12,256 nucleotides of DNA from Desulfomicrobiaceae bacterium (GCA_003530935.1 DPEO01000054.1:1-12256), one strand, 5' to 3'. Positions 1 through 7,781 are shown, numbered from the stretch's first letter. Notes: generated by a model not told the origin, from the letters alone. Translations and numbers: made by a program.

Positions 1-663
1 CACAAAGGCCGCCGGGTCCGCCAAGACGGTTGGGCCATGGGCGGTTTCGACCTCCAATGTGAACCGGCCGTCACGCTCCTGGACGCGGTACTGCGTGACC
101 TCAGCGTGGGAGGCCCCCACCAGGGGCAGGGCGGTATCCAAAAAGGCCGCGGCAAAAGCCATGACCTTGGCCCCACGCACCGGGTTGTAGGCGGGTGTGC
201 GCTGCGCCCCGTCTTCTTCAGGGATCACGTCCGTGCCATAGAGGGCGTCATAGAGGCTGCCCCAACGGGCATTGAGGGCATTCAAGGCGTACCGCGCATT
301 GGTGGCAGGCACCACGAGCTGCGGGCCGGCGATGGTGGCGATCTCCGGGTCCACGGCGGAGGTGGTGATGGTGAAGGGCTCTCCTTCGGGAACGATGTAG
401 CCGATGGCTTCGAGAAACCCCCGGTACGCCGCCGCGTCGTGGGGCCGGCCCAAATGCTTTTGGTGCCAGGCGTCGATCTGGCGTTGGAGCCTGCTTCGCG
501 TGGCGAGCAGTTCGCGGTTGCGCGGCGTAAGCTCCCGCAAGACCGCCTCCAGCGCGGTCCAAAAATGCGCCGCGGAGATCTCTGTTCCCGGCAGCGCGTG
601 ATGCTCAATGAAATCATACAGGGGTTGGGCGATACGCAGCGCACCGACAGACACCGTACGCAT
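1..663 (-). CDS. glcB: Malate synthase G, N-terminal part (truncated by window edge)
   Basis: Malate synthase G condenses glyoxylate with acetyl-CoA to give malate in the cytoplasm, the assimilatory step of glyoxylate/glycolate use. Reading the minus strand from the ATG at 663-661 gives 221 codons open to the window edge. The protein starts MRTVSVGALRIAQPLYDFIE and carries the family-typical stretches GPQLVVPATNARYALNALNA (about residues 115-134) and NARWGSLYDALYGTDVIP (about 132-149), then RTPAYNPVRGAKVMAF (about 155-170). Isoform G is about 720 residues, so roughly two thirds, including the catalytic barrel, lies outside. An AGGAG (minus strand) about 7 bases before the ATG supports the start. 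It is divergent from the yjbQ-like gene, with 148 bases between, and a GntR-type palindrome sits just upstream. Identification is by recognised conserved sequence; isoform A is much shorter and lacks this N-terminal layout. Confidence 0.93.
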   Translation of the reverse strand, partial: MRTVSVGALRIAQPLYDFIEHHALPGTEISAAHFWTALEAVLRELTPRNRELLATRSRLQRQIDAWHQKHLGRPHDAAAYRGFLEAIGYIVPEGEPFTITTSAVDPEIATIAGPQLVVPATNARYALNALNARWGSLYDALYGTDVIPEEDGAQRTPAYNPVRGAKVMAFAAAFLDTALPLVGASHAEVTQYRVQERDGRFTLEVETAHGPTVLADPAAFV

Positions 664-688
664 GGCTTTCTCCTGGGTTACGGTTCAA

Positions 689-703
689 ATTGGTCCTACC
701 AAT
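689..703. promoter_or_regulatory. GntR/FadR-family operator-like palindrome upstream of glcB
   Basis: ATTGGT-CCT-ACCAAT is a perfect 6+3+6 inverted repeat lying 26 bases upstream of the glcB start codon and overlapping the candidate -10. The TGGTnnnACCA core is the established recognition pattern of FadR-subfamily GntR regulators such as PdhR and LldR. GlcC, which controls the glycolate/malate synthase operon in E. coli, belongs to the same subfamily. The position suggests repression by occlusion, lifted by a small carboxylic acid. The regulator and its ligand are not in the window, and the site could also affect the divergent yjbQ-like gene. Confidence 0.65.
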
Positions 704-727
704 ATGAGGAAGAAAGCGCATGGTCAA
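699..727 (-). promoter_or_regulatory. Candidate sigma70 promoter of glcB
   Basis: On the minus strand, TTGACC (plus positions 722-727) is followed after exactly 17 bases by TATTGG (plus 699-704). The -35 matches the consensus at five of six positions and the -10 at three of six. The predicted start of transcription would fall near 692, about 30 bases before the ATG. The -10 overlaps the palindrome at 689-703. A weak -10 would suit a regulated promoter. Confidence 0.45.
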
Positions 728-811
728 GGACACCGGCCATCCGCAGCCATTGGCGACACGCCTCTGGACAAAAGCCATCTTCCAGAGAGAAGGAATCCCA
801 AGGAGGCAGTG

Positions 812-1228
812 ATGCGCAGCTACCGCAAAGAACTCTGGTTTCATGTGCCCACGCGCCGGGCGTTCATCAACATCACTCAAGACGTCGAAGCCTGTCTGCA
901 AGAAAGTGGCATTGCGGAAGGACTCGTCCTCGTCAACGCCATGCACATCACGGCATCGGTTTTTATCAACGACGATGAGCCGGGTCTTCACCACGATTAC
1001 GAGAAATGGCTGGAGCGGCTCGCGCCTCATGAGCCAGTGCATCAATACCGGCACAACGTGGGGGAAGACAATGCCGACGCCCACATGAAGCGCCAGATCA
1101 TGGGGCGCGAGGTCGTGGTGGCGGTCACGAAAGGTCGGCTGGATCTCGGGCCGTGGGAACAGATCTTTTACGGGGAATTTGACGGCCGCAGAAAAAAACG
1201 CGTCCTCGTCAAGATCATCGGCGAGTAA
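812..1228 (+). CDS. YjbQ/UPF0047 family protein (secondary thiamine-phosphate synthase family)
   Basis: This is a 138-residue cytoplasmic protein of the YjbQ/UPF0047 family, which forms small beta-rich oligomers. E. coli YjbQ shows weak thiamine-phosphate synthase activity in vitro, but the physiological role is unsettled. The sequence shows the family signatures HITASVFINDDEP (about residues 45-57) and YRHNVGEDNADAHMKRQIMG (about 78-97), then GPWEQIFYGEFDG (about 112-124). Length is normal. The reading frame is open upstream, but the ATG at 812 is chosen because AAGGAGG lies immediately before it (800-806) and the family homology starts there. The stop at 1226-1228 is immediately followed by the stop of the convergent methyltransferase gene, leaving no room for a separate terminator. 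No clear promoter was seen upstream. Confidence 0.9.
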   Translation: MRSYRKELWFHVPTRRAFINITQDVEACLQESGIAEGLVLVNAMHITASVFINDDEPGLHHDYEKWLERLAPHEPVHQYRHNVGEDNADAHMKRQIMGREVVVAVTKGRLDLGPWEQIFYGEFDGRRKKRVLVKIIGE

Positions 1229-1888
1229 TCAGGAGGTTTCCACCCCATGCCGCCACGCCCACAGCGGTGTGGTGGTGGGCGTGGGGGAGAAATCGTGCAG
1301 GATGCCGCAGCAGGGTCCGATGCCTGGCGGCAAAAGCGGCATGCTTGCGCCCCAGGGAAACCTGAGCCCAGGGGCGACCGAGGCTGAACGGATGCGCCCT
1401 GCTGGATGGGCCAGACGCAGGAGCCGACGCAGCTCCCACCACGGCCCAGTCTGCGGCAGGGAAGGGGTCAAAGGCCTGGCCAAAGCGAAGGGGTCACCAA
1501 AGACCAGCATTACTCCGCTACGGGCTACGCGGACGGCCTCGGTGACGACGGCCTGGCGGTTTTTCGGGGTCATGGCAAAGAGCACGAGGGCGTAGTCCAC
1601 GGCATCCTCCTCCCAGGGAAGATGGTCTGGTTGCGCCAAATGGACGTCCGCTGCGCCCCCCAAAGATTGCCGTGCCTCGGCCAAGACCCGGGGATCCGGC
1701 GCGGCCAAGATCACATCAAAGCCGCACGACCAAAAAAACCGGCAGTGGATCCCGGGGTCGGCGCCAATCACCAAAAGACGCCGCCCCCGGCGCGGCCAGG
1801 AGGCCATCAAGGCCTCCATCAACCTCTGGATCTCCCACGCAGCCGCCATGCCAGCGGAAGACGCGGGCCAAGTGATCCCCCCATCCAT
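1229..1888 (-). CDS. Class I SAM-dependent methyltransferase, substrate unknown
   Basis: This is a 219-residue protein with a Rossmann-type S-adenosylmethionine fold. LLVIGADPGIHCRFF (about residues 38-52) is motif I, a hydrophobic strand then a glycine loop. The acidic end of the second strand falls near AAPDP (62-66), and the HLPWEEDAVDYALVLFAM segment (89-106) is typical of motifs around strand 4. The C-terminal third is proline-rich (PLLPPGIGPCCG, about 184-195) and unassigned. It is the last gene of the nrdJ-ftsE-ftsX-ilvD run. Its ATG at 1888 shares one base with the ilvD stop (TGATG), so translation is probably coupled. A TTG one codon earlier (1891) has better spacing to AAGGAG, so the true start may be 1891. 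Substrate cannot be told: small molecule, quinone-like and protein methylation are all possible. Confidence 0.82.
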   Translation of the reverse strand: MDGGITWPASSAGMAAAWEIQRLMEALMASWPRRGRRLLVIGADPGIHCRFFWSCGFDVILAAPDPRVLAEARQSLGGAADVHLAQPDHLPWEEDAVDYALVLFAMTPKNRQAVVTEAVRVARSGVMLVFGDPFALARPLTPSLPQTGPWWELRRLLRLAHPAGRIRSASVAPGLRFPWGASMPLLPPGIGPCCGILHDFSPTPTTTPLWAWRHGVETS

Positions 1889-3549
1889 CAATCGAACACA
1901 GCTCCTTGAGCAGCAGACGCCGCCAGCCGGGCATAGCGGCGCAGCACCGGCGAAGTGATTTCTTTCTTCACGGGCTTCCAGGCCGCCTTACGCCGGGCAA
2001 GTTCCGCTTCGTCCACCATCAGGTCCAAACGCCGGTTGGGGATGTCGATGCCAATGATGTCCCCATCTTCCACCAGCGCGATGGGTCCTGCCTCCGCCGC
2101 CTCCGGGCTCACATGGCCGATGGCTGCCCCGCGGGTGCCGCCGCTGAAACGGCCGTCAGTAATGAGGGCCACGCTCTCCCCAAGCCCCATGCCGGAAATG
2201 GCCGAAGTGGGGGTGAGCATCTCTCGCATGCCTGGGCCGCCCTTGGGGCCTTCGTAGCGGATGACCACCACGTCTCCAGGCTGAATGGCGCCGCCTAAAA
2301 TAGCAGCCACTGCGGCTTCCTCGCCGTCGAACACCCGGGCGCGGGCCTCTCGCTGGAGCATCTCGGCAGCCACGGCCGATTGTTTCACCACAGCCCCACC
2401 CGGGGCAAGGCTTCCACGCAAAATAGCTATGCCGCCCTCAGGCGAGTACGGCGCGGTCGCCGGCCGAATGACATCGGTGCGCAGCACCCGAACACCTGCC
2501 AGATTTTCTCCCAGGGTCTTTCCCGTGACTGTGGGCACGGAAAGATCAAGGATACCAAGGTTGGCAAGTTCGCTCATGACCGCAGGGATGCCTCCTGCTT
2601 CGTGCAGGTCTTCGATGTGCTGGGATCCCGCGGGAGAGAGACGGCACAAGTTGGGGGTCCCGCGGCTGATGGCATCGAAGAAATCGAGGTCGAGGTGCAG
2701 TCCTGCCTCCCGGAACACTGCAGGCAAATGAAGCACGGTATTGGTGGAACACCCCAAGGCCATATCCACAGTGACCGCGTTTTTGAGGCTCTTTTCCGTG
2801 ATGATATCCCGTGGCCGCACCTCTTGGCGTACCAGATCCATCACCCGCATACCCGCCTCTTTGGCCAGGCGCAGCCGGGCGCTGGTGGCCGCCGGGATGG
2901 TTCCATTGCCCGGTAATGCCACTCCCAACGCCTCGCACAGGCAGTTCATGGAATTGGCCGTAAACATGCCGGCGCACGAACCACAACCCGGGCACGCGCA
3001 TTGGGCGAGGTCTTCCAGTTCGGCCTCGGTCATGGCGCCGGAGCGCACCTTGCCCACGCCCTCAAACACCGTGATGAGATCCACCGCAGCGCCGCCCCGG
3101 CGGCCGGCATACATGGGACCACCGCTCACCATGATGCTTGGGATATTGAGGCGGGCCATGGCCATGAGCATACCAGGCACGACTTTGTCGCAATTGGGGA
3201 TGAACACCAAGCCGTCAAACGGGAGCGCCACGGCGCAGATTTCAATACTGTCGGCAATGAGTTCCCGGCTGGGCAAGCTCATGCGCATGCCGGCATGATT
3301 CATGGCAAGCCCATCGCAGACACCGATGACCGGAAATTCCATGGGAACTCCGCCCGCCATACGCACCCCGTCTTTGACTGCCTGCGCGATGGTATGAAGA
3401 TGCATATGCCCGGGAACGATCTCATTGGCGGAATTGACGACACCAATGAGCGGCCGCCCCATTTCTTCTTGGGTGAGCCCAAGTGCATACAGAAGAGAGC
3501 GATGTGGCGCTTTTTCGAGTCCAGAAGTCATCACCGAGCTGCGACGCAT
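1888..3549 (-). CDS. ilvD: Dihydroxy-acid dehydratase
   Basis: IlvD removes water from 2,3-dihydroxy-isovalerate and 2,3-dihydroxy-3-methylvalerate, the third common step of valine, leucine and isoleucine synthesis. The 553-residue product has the expected length. It shows GLEKAPHRSLLYALGL near the N terminus (10-25), SLPSRELIADS (91-101), FIPNCDKVVPGMLMA (116-130) and CPGCGSCAGMFTANSMNCL (186-204). Cys120 and the 186-192 cysteines are the expected Fe-S ligands. The early motif reads VVNS rather than the NxC of the plant [2Fe-2S] type, so an oxygen-labile [4Fe-4S] enzyme is likely, as in E. coli. The ATG at 3549 is preferred over an in-frame TTG at 3561 because family proteins start close to this point. 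The gene follows ftsX after 15 bases and shares a base with the next gene. Confidence 0.96.
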   Translation of the reverse strand: MRRSSVMTSGLEKAPHRSLLYALGLTQEEMGRPLIGVVNSANEIVPGHMHLHTIAQAVKDGVRMAGGVPMEFPVIGVCDGLAMNHAGMRMSLPSRELIADSIEICAVALPFDGLVFIPNCDKVVPGMLMAMARLNIPSIMVSGGPMYAGRRGGAAVDLITVFEGVGKVRSGAMTEAELEDLAQCACPGCGSCAGMFTANSMNCLCEALGVALPGNGTIPAATSARLRLAKEAGMRVMDLVRQEVRPRDIITEKSLKNAVTVDMALGCSTNTVLHLPAVFREAGLHLDLDFFDAISRGTPNLCRLSPAGSQHIEDLHEAGGIPAVMSELANLGILDLSVPTVTGKTLGENLAGVRVLRTDVIRPATAPYSPEGGIAILRGSLAPGGAVVKQSAVAAEMLQREARARVFDGEEAAVAAILGGAIQPGDVVVIRYEGPKGGPGMREMLTPTSAISGMGLGESVALITDGRFSGGTRGAAIGHVSPEAAEAGPIALVEDGDIIGIDIPNRRLDLMVDEAELARRKAAWKPVKKEITSPVLRRYARLAASAAQGAVFD

Positions 3550-3564
3550 AACCAACCCCAATTT

Positions 3565-4422
3565 TTAAAATTGACGAAACGAGATATATGAACCAAGAAT
3601 AGAAAAAAGTATTACTGTTCCAATACATATAAAAATATACGACTGCGGAAGAAAAGAAAACGCAAAGAGCGTTCCTTGAAACATTGTTTGAAGATACCGA
3701 TGTACTCCGTAAAGCATGGAAATGGCGATGAGACTTGCTAAAATCCCTTGTGTTGCCGCGCCGACGACCAATGGAATACGCATAAAGAATGGACTTGCGC
3801 CGACCAGGCTCAGAAGCTCCAATTCTTCCCGTTTCACCGCAAGAGTCACCCGTACTGCAACACCACTGGCAAGGGCAATCAACGTCAAAAGGACTGTCGC
3901 AACGGGGATAAAGAGGCGTTTGCTCCAGGAAAACCACGACGCTGCGCCATCCACCCGCAAGGGATCATAATGGACCTGCTCGACCCCTGGAAGCGCAAGC
4001 AAACGATCATGCATGGCCTGCATCCAGGCCCGCGGGTCGGCTTCTGGTACACGAGCATAGATCAATGCGGTATAAGGGAGGGTTGTTTCCAGAGAAAGAT
4101 TATCCTCAATGGAAAACCGATCTTTGAGCTTATTCAGCGCGTCCAGTGGTGTGAACGTCTCCAAGGAAATGACGCCGGGCATTTCGCCAATGGAGCTCCA
4201 ATGCTGAAAAACGGTCTCTTTGGGTGCATCCGGCTTCCAATAGATTTGAAAGACGACTTCACCTTGTGATGCTTTGATATTGCGATCAAGATTATAAAGA
4301 ACGAAGAGAAAAGAACTTCCTAAAAAAATAACGACCGTTAGCGAAAGCACCGTGGTGGCAAGAGAAAGCGGCGTCCGAAAAATATCCCGCACTCCCTGGG
4401 AAACGAGACGAACAAGCATCAT
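3565..4422 (-). CDS. ftsX: Cell division protein FtsX (ABC-type permease-like)
   Basis: FtsX is the membrane partner of FtsE; the pair controls periplasmic peptidoglycan hydrolases at the septum. The 285-residue protein has the family layout. A short cytoplasmic N terminus is followed by a first membrane helix (about 22-43), an extracytoplasmic domain (about 44-169) and three helices near 170-193, 214-240 and 261-281. The cytoplasmic segment LAVKREELELLSLVGASPFF (194-213) is the typical FtsX coupling region. The ATG at 4422 overlaps the ftsE stop (GTATGATG), with AGGAGG ending 10 bases before it inside ftsE; a second ATG follows directly. The coding sequence is visibly more AT-rich than its neighbours, especially in the last 100 bases. 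Sequence divergence is normal for FtsX, and adjacency to ftsE makes the call firm. Confidence 0.93.
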   Translation of the reverse strand: MMLVRLVSQGVRDIFRTPLSLATTVLSLTVVIFLGSSFLFVLYNLDRNIKASQGEVVFQIYWKPDAPKETVFQHWSSIGEMPGVISLETFTPLDALNKLKDRFSIEDNLSLETTLPYTALIYARVPEADPRAWMQAMHDRLLALPGVEQVHYDPLRVDGAASWFSWSKRLFIPVATVLLTLIALASGVAVRVTLAVKREELELLSLVGASPFFMRIPLVVGAATQGILASLIAISMLYGVHRYLQTMFQGTLFAFSFLPQSYIFICIGTVILFSILGSYISFRQF

Positions 4423-5069
4423 ACGATCCGGCCCTCCTGAATGTTCAGGACACGCGCTTCCGGGACACGTGCAACCATCTCCGGATTATGGGTTGCCAGA
4501 AGCACTGTAGTACCAAATCGATTGAATTGGCGAAACACGTCCATCATGCGCAGAGCAAGAGTGCGATCGAGATTTCCTGTGGGTTCATCGGCCAAAAGGA
4601 CTTTCGGTTTGACCACAATGGCCCGAGCCACGGCAACGCGTTGCTGCTCACCGCCGGAAAGCTCTTCGCAGCGCACCTGGACTTTATCTTCGAGGTGCAG
4701 GCTACGCAGCACGACAGCAACACGTTTATGAATGATATCTTTTGCTGTTCCACGGACAAACAGCGGCAACGCGACGTTGTCGAAAACCGTACGGTGGGGA
4801 AGGACTTTGAAATCCTGGAAGACGACACTGACCATGCGGCGCAGCAGATGGCGGTTCCAGGAAGTAATTTTACGCAGTTCAAATCCTGCCACGGTGGCCT
4901 TTCCCCGAGTCAGCGGCAGGGCACCGTGGAGGATACGCAGCAGCGTCGTTTTTCCAGATCCCGATGGCCCCATGAGAAACGCAAACTCCCCTTGTCCCAA
5001 GGTGAAGGAGACATCCTGGAGCACCAGGTGATTTCCAAAGGAAAAGGAGAGGTGAGTGACGTCAATCAT
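4419..5069 (-). CDS. ftsE: Cell division ATP-binding protein FtsE
   Basis: FtsE is the cytoplasmic ATPase of the FtsEX complex, which transmits divisome signals through FtsX to cell-wall hydrolases. The 216-residue product is of typical length and has a complete ABC ATPase core: Walker A GPSGSGKTT (34-42), Q-loop Gln85 in VVFQDFKVL, signature LSGGEQQRVAVARA (137-150), Walker B VLLADEPTGNLD (157-168) and the switch His194 in LATHNP. FQDFKVLPHRTVFDNVALPL (84-103) is characteristic of FtsE rather than LolD-type ATPases. It starts 15 bases after the nrdJ stop with only a weak ribosome binding site, so it may depend on read-through from nrdJ. Its last codons overlap the ftsX start. Confidence 0.95.
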   Translation of the reverse strand: MIDVTHLSFSFGNHLVLQDVSFTLGQGEFAFLMGPSGSGKTTLLRILHGALPLTRGKATVAGFELRKITSWNRHLLRRMVSVVFQDFKVLPHRTVFDNVALPLFVRGTAKDIIHKRVAVVLRSLHLEDKVQVRCEELSGGEQQRVAVARAIVVKPKVLLADEPTGNLDRTLALRMMDVFRQFNRFGTTVLLATHNPEMVARVPEARVLNIQEGRIV

Positions 5070-5084
5070 GGAAAGCCAGCCACA

Positions 5085-7328
5085 TCATCCACACCGGGTA
5101 AACCCACATGCCGCACACAAAAAGCAGCCTTCCTGGAAGGTCAGCTCCCGTCCACAATCGGGACAGATGGGTTTCACCAGACTCGTTGCCGACGATGGAA
5201 TATTTTCCTCGCCCAGATAGTGCTGGGCCAAGACCCAGGCGACGGCGTCCGGAATGGAAAGGAGCATGCCTTTTTTCTGAAACACCGGATGCTCACCGCC
5301 GATCCCCTTGAGCTGCTTGACGATCTCGCGCACGTGAATGCCTGAGCGCAACGCCAAGGACACCAGACGACCGATGGCTTCGGCCTTGGCGGTGATGGAG
5401 CGGCCAGAGCGACCGATAGTGGCAAAGACCTCAAAAGGCCGGCCGTCGATCTCGTTGACGGTGAGATAGAGATCTCCCAAGCCAGTCTTTACCTTTTGGG
5501 TGAATCCATACACGATATCCGGCCGCTCCATGGGGGTGCATTCCCCCAGAACCCTGGGGGTGTCTTCCTTGTTGGCGGCGCCATCTCCCGTGCAAAGAAC
5601 TTGGCTCGCCTTGCAACCGTCGCGGTATACCGTCACTCCTTTGCAGCCTTCCTGATACGCCAGGAGATAGATGGTCCGGATGTCTTCTTCCGTCGCCGCA
5701 TTGGGGAGATTGACCGTCTTGGAGACGGCATTGTCCGTATGGCGTTGGAAGGCGGCTTGCATCTTCAAATGCCATACCGGCTCGATGTCCATGGCCGTGA
5801 CAAAGACCCGGCGCACGGTTTCCGGAAGGAAGGCAAGCTCCCGTACAGAACCCGTGGCCAGTACATGCTCCACAACGGCCTGCTCATCCACTCCATCCAC
5901 TTCCCGAAGGGCTTCGAGGAAATAGGGGTTGATTTCGCGAAGCTTTTCCCCATCCATGACCTGGCGCACAAAGGCGAGCGCAAACAACGGCTCGATGCCG
6001 GAAGAACATCCCGCAAGAATCGAAAGCGTCCCTGTCGGGGCAATGGTGGTCGTGGTCGCGTTGCGATACGGGCCTTCACCACGGGCGGCGTAGACTGACG
6101 TCGCGTAGGCAGGGAACGGACCACGTTCTTCGGCAAGCGCTGCAGAGGCAATTTTGCTTTCGCGCTGGATGAACGCCATGACCTCTTCAGCAAGATCGAG
6201 TGCCTCAGGACAGTCATAGGGAATACGAAGTTGGAAGAGCATATCTGCCCATCCCATGATTCCCAGACCGATCTTGCGATTGCGGTGCACTGTTTCTGTA
6301 ATGCGCTGCAATGGGTATTGCGATGCATCGATGACGTTATCGAGAAAACGCACTGCGAGATGGATCGTTTCCCGAAGCCTCTCCCATTGGATCGGCGTAT
6401 CGTGCTCCGGATCCACAAAGAGCGCGAGATTGATCGATCCGAGATTACACGCCTCATAGGGAAGGAGCGGTTGCTCACCACAGGGGTTGGTGCTTTCGAT
6501 CTCCCCTTGGTCGGGGGTGGGATTGTCGCGGTTGATGCGGTCAAGAAAGATGATGCCCGGGTCTCCGCTCTCCCAGGCCTTGCGCACCAAGAGATCGAAC
6601 ACTTCCCGGGCCTTCAAGGTGCGGACGATATTGCCGGTGTGGGGGGCAATGAGAGGATAGTCCTCGTCGCGCTCCACCGCCTGCATGAAGGATTCGGTGA
6701 GGGCAACGGAAAGATTGAAGTTATTGAGCTCACCGTCCTTTTCCTTGGCACGGATGAAATCCAGGATATCCGGATGGTCCACCCGTAAAATCCCCATGTT
6801 GGCCCCGCGTCGGGTGCCGCCTTGCTTCACCTGCTCGGTGGCGGTGTTGAAAATCTTGAGAAAGGAAAGAGGTCCGGAGGCGATGCCCCCGGTGGATCCC
6901 ACCCGGCTTTTGTGCGGCCGCAGTCGGGAAAAAGAAAATCCCGTACCGCCGCCGGATTTATGAATCAGGGCGGCGTGTTTTACCGCATCGAAGATTTCTT
7001 CCATGGAATCGCCCACTGGCAGCACAAAGCAGGCGGCCAGCTGTCCCAGCTCGGTGCCGGCGTTCATGAGGGTCGGAGAATTGGGAAGAAAGACCCGGTT
7101 CACCATCAGGTCGTAAAAGACCCGGGCAAGTTCGGGCGCTTTCCAGGGTGAGTTCGGATACTGGCCTTCCACCTGGGCAATGGACGAAGCAACGCGCCAG
7201 AAGAGCTCCTGCGGGGTTTCCGTGGGCTGCCCTTCGAGGTTTTTGCGAAGATAGCGTTTGGTGAGCACGAGTTCGGCGTTGGCGGACAGGTGCACTGGCG
7301 GCAGATCCGAAGGCATGGGAATGGACAT
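5085..7328 (-). CDS. nrdJ: Adenosylcobalamin-dependent (class II) ribonucleotide reductase
   Basis: This enzyme reduces ribonucleotides to deoxyribonucleotides with a B12-derived thiyl radical and needs no oxygen, which fits an anaerobe. The 747-residue product shows the reductase barrel: FLPNSPTLMNAG (80-91), AACFVLPVGDSMEEIF (98-113, with redox Cys100), KSGGGTGFSFSRLRP (124-138), TNPCGEQPLLPYEACNLGSI (280-299, with the catalytic N-x-C-x-E residues) and APTGTLSILAGCSSGIEPLF (near 430). A TSCPD-like region follows (roughly 590-690). The extreme C terminus is cysteine-rich, CPDCGRELTFQEGCFLCAAC, ending CGFTRCG, a zinc-ribbon-like tail that probably carries reducing equivalents. The ATG at 7328 is chosen because GAGGTG lies 7 bases before it; an in-frame GTG sits at 7331. 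It is first in the minus-strand run. I saw no B12 riboswitch or clear NrdR box upstream. Confidence 0.95.
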   Translation of the reverse strand: MSIPMPSDLPPVHLSANAELVLTKRYLRKNLEGQPTETPQELFWRVASSIAQVEGQYPNSPWKAPELARVFYDLMVNRVFLPNSPTLMNAGTELGQLAACFVLPVGDSMEEIFDAVKHAALIHKSGGGTGFSFSRLRPHKSRVGSTGGIASGPLSFLKIFNTATEQVKQGGTRRGANMGILRVDHPDILDFIRAKEKDGELNNFNLSVALTESFMQAVERDEDYPLIAPHTGNIVRTLKAREVFDLLVRKAWESGDPGIIFLDRINRDNPTPDQGEIESTNPCGEQPLLPYEACNLGSINLALFVDPEHDTPIQWERLRETIHLAVRFLDNVIDASQYPLQRITETVHRNRKIGLGIMGWADMLFQLRIPYDCPEALDLAEEVMAFIQRESKIASAALAEERGPFPAYATSVYAARGEGPYRNATTTTIAPTGTLSILAGCSSGIEPLFALAFVRQVMDGEKLREINPYFLEALREVDGVDEQAVVEHVLATGSVRELAFLPETVRRVFVTAMDIEPVWHLKMQAAFQRHTDNAVSKTVNLPNAATEEDIRTIYLLAYQEGCKGVTVYRDGCKASQVLCTGDGAANKEDTPRVLGECTPMERPDIVYGFTQKVKTGLGDLYLTVNEIDGRPFEVFATIGRSGRSITAKAEAIGRLVSLALRSGIHVREIVKQLKGIGGEHPVFQKKGMLLSIPDAVAWVLAQHYLGEENIPSSATSLVKPICPDCGRELTFQEGCFLCAACGFTRCG

Positions 7329-7509
7329 CACTGATCACCTCGAAAAAATGGAACGTGGAGACGAAGTGCCGCCGTGTGTAGCCCACACCCGCGGGAACCG
7401 CAATGCGCCTCTCCTGGGAGGATATGGAGACAATGACTCCAACTATCTTGAAGAAAGAAAAATTTGTGGAAGAGAATAGGGGGTGTACTCATGTTTCTTT
7501 TTACGGTAT

Positions 7510-7538
7510 TTGTTTGATTTTTTTGGGTAAATTATGAC
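7510..7538 (+). promoter_or_regulatory. Possible sigma70 promoter of adh
   Basis: TTGTTT (7510-7515) and TATGAC (7533-7538) are separated by 17 bases inside the AT-rich block upstream of adh. Matches to consensus are three of six and four of six. If used, it gives a leader of about 235 bases, with the inverted repeat at 7617-7641 some 75 bases downstream of the start of transcription. Other AT-rich hexamers nearby could serve instead. Confidence 0.3.
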
Positions 7539-7616
7539 ATATCCTCCAACATGTCTGGAAACACAAAAACGGTTTCGGCAGAAGTAGGAGGGGAGAGAAC
7601 GAAAGCGGGACAACTC

Positions 7617-7641
7617 GAACACCCATGTTCCACAGGTGTTC
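7617..7641. promoter_or_regulatory. Inverted repeat with the 14-mer shared with the mog leader (candidate operator)
   Basis: GAACACC (7617-7623) and GGTGTTC (7635-7641) are perfect 7-base arms around an 11-base centre. The right part, TTCCACAGGTGTTC (7628-7641), recurs exactly at 9209-9222 upstream of the mog gene. The left part contains CACCCATG (7620-7627), which recurs in reverse complement at 9224-9231. The site is 140 bases before the adh start codon. I read it as a protein binding site for a regulator common to adh and mog; an RNA hairpin is the alternative. Confidence 0.6.
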
Positions 7642-7781
7642 TTTGTGCACGTGCTCGATGTCCTGCCGTGCTCATGTGCGCAGCTTGCCATCGGCCCGAG
7701 TTGCCTCAGGCTCCTCGAACAGATACTCTTTGAGGCGATTGGATGGATGTTATGAAACTTTGATGAACAGGAGGAATTCGT

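Larger units (their letters stand above)
7332..7781. other. Divergent intergenic region between nrdJ and adh
   Basis: About 450 bases without a convincing gene separate the two divergent starts. The nrdJ-proximal part (7340-7430) is GC-rich. Positions 7450-7545 are strongly AT-rich, with a run of seven T, and hold the best promoter candidates. Positions 7560-7760 return to mixed composition and contain the GAACACC/GGTGTTC inverted repeat. The possible leader of adh, more than 200 bases, is long enough for RNA-level control, but I could not fold it into a known riboswitch. A 60-codon open frame from 7551 lacks a ribosome binding site and family resemblance, so I do not call it. Confidence 0.6.

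Noticed and set aside
608..811. In-frame extension upstream of the yjbQ-like start
   Set aside because: It runs through the glcB start and divergent promoter. The strong AAGGAGG and the family's normal N terminus fix the start at 812.
1247..1390. Small plus-strand frame after an AGGAGG at 1231-1237
   Set aside because: It is antisense to the methyltransferase gene and encodes a short low-complexity peptide. The AGGAGG is the complement of that gene's last codons.
7332..7560. B12 riboswitch or NrdR boxes before nrdJ
   Set aside because: Both are common for such genes, but I found no B12-box-like sequence and no pair of NrdR-like palindromes on the minus strand.
7646..7653. GCACGTGC palindrome in the adh leader
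   Set aside because: A short self-complementary octamer is expected by chance, with no second copy or promoter context.
7551..7733. 60-codon plus-strand frame in the nrdJ-adh gap
   Set aside because: No ribosome binding site, no recognisable family, and it crosses the inverted repeat.
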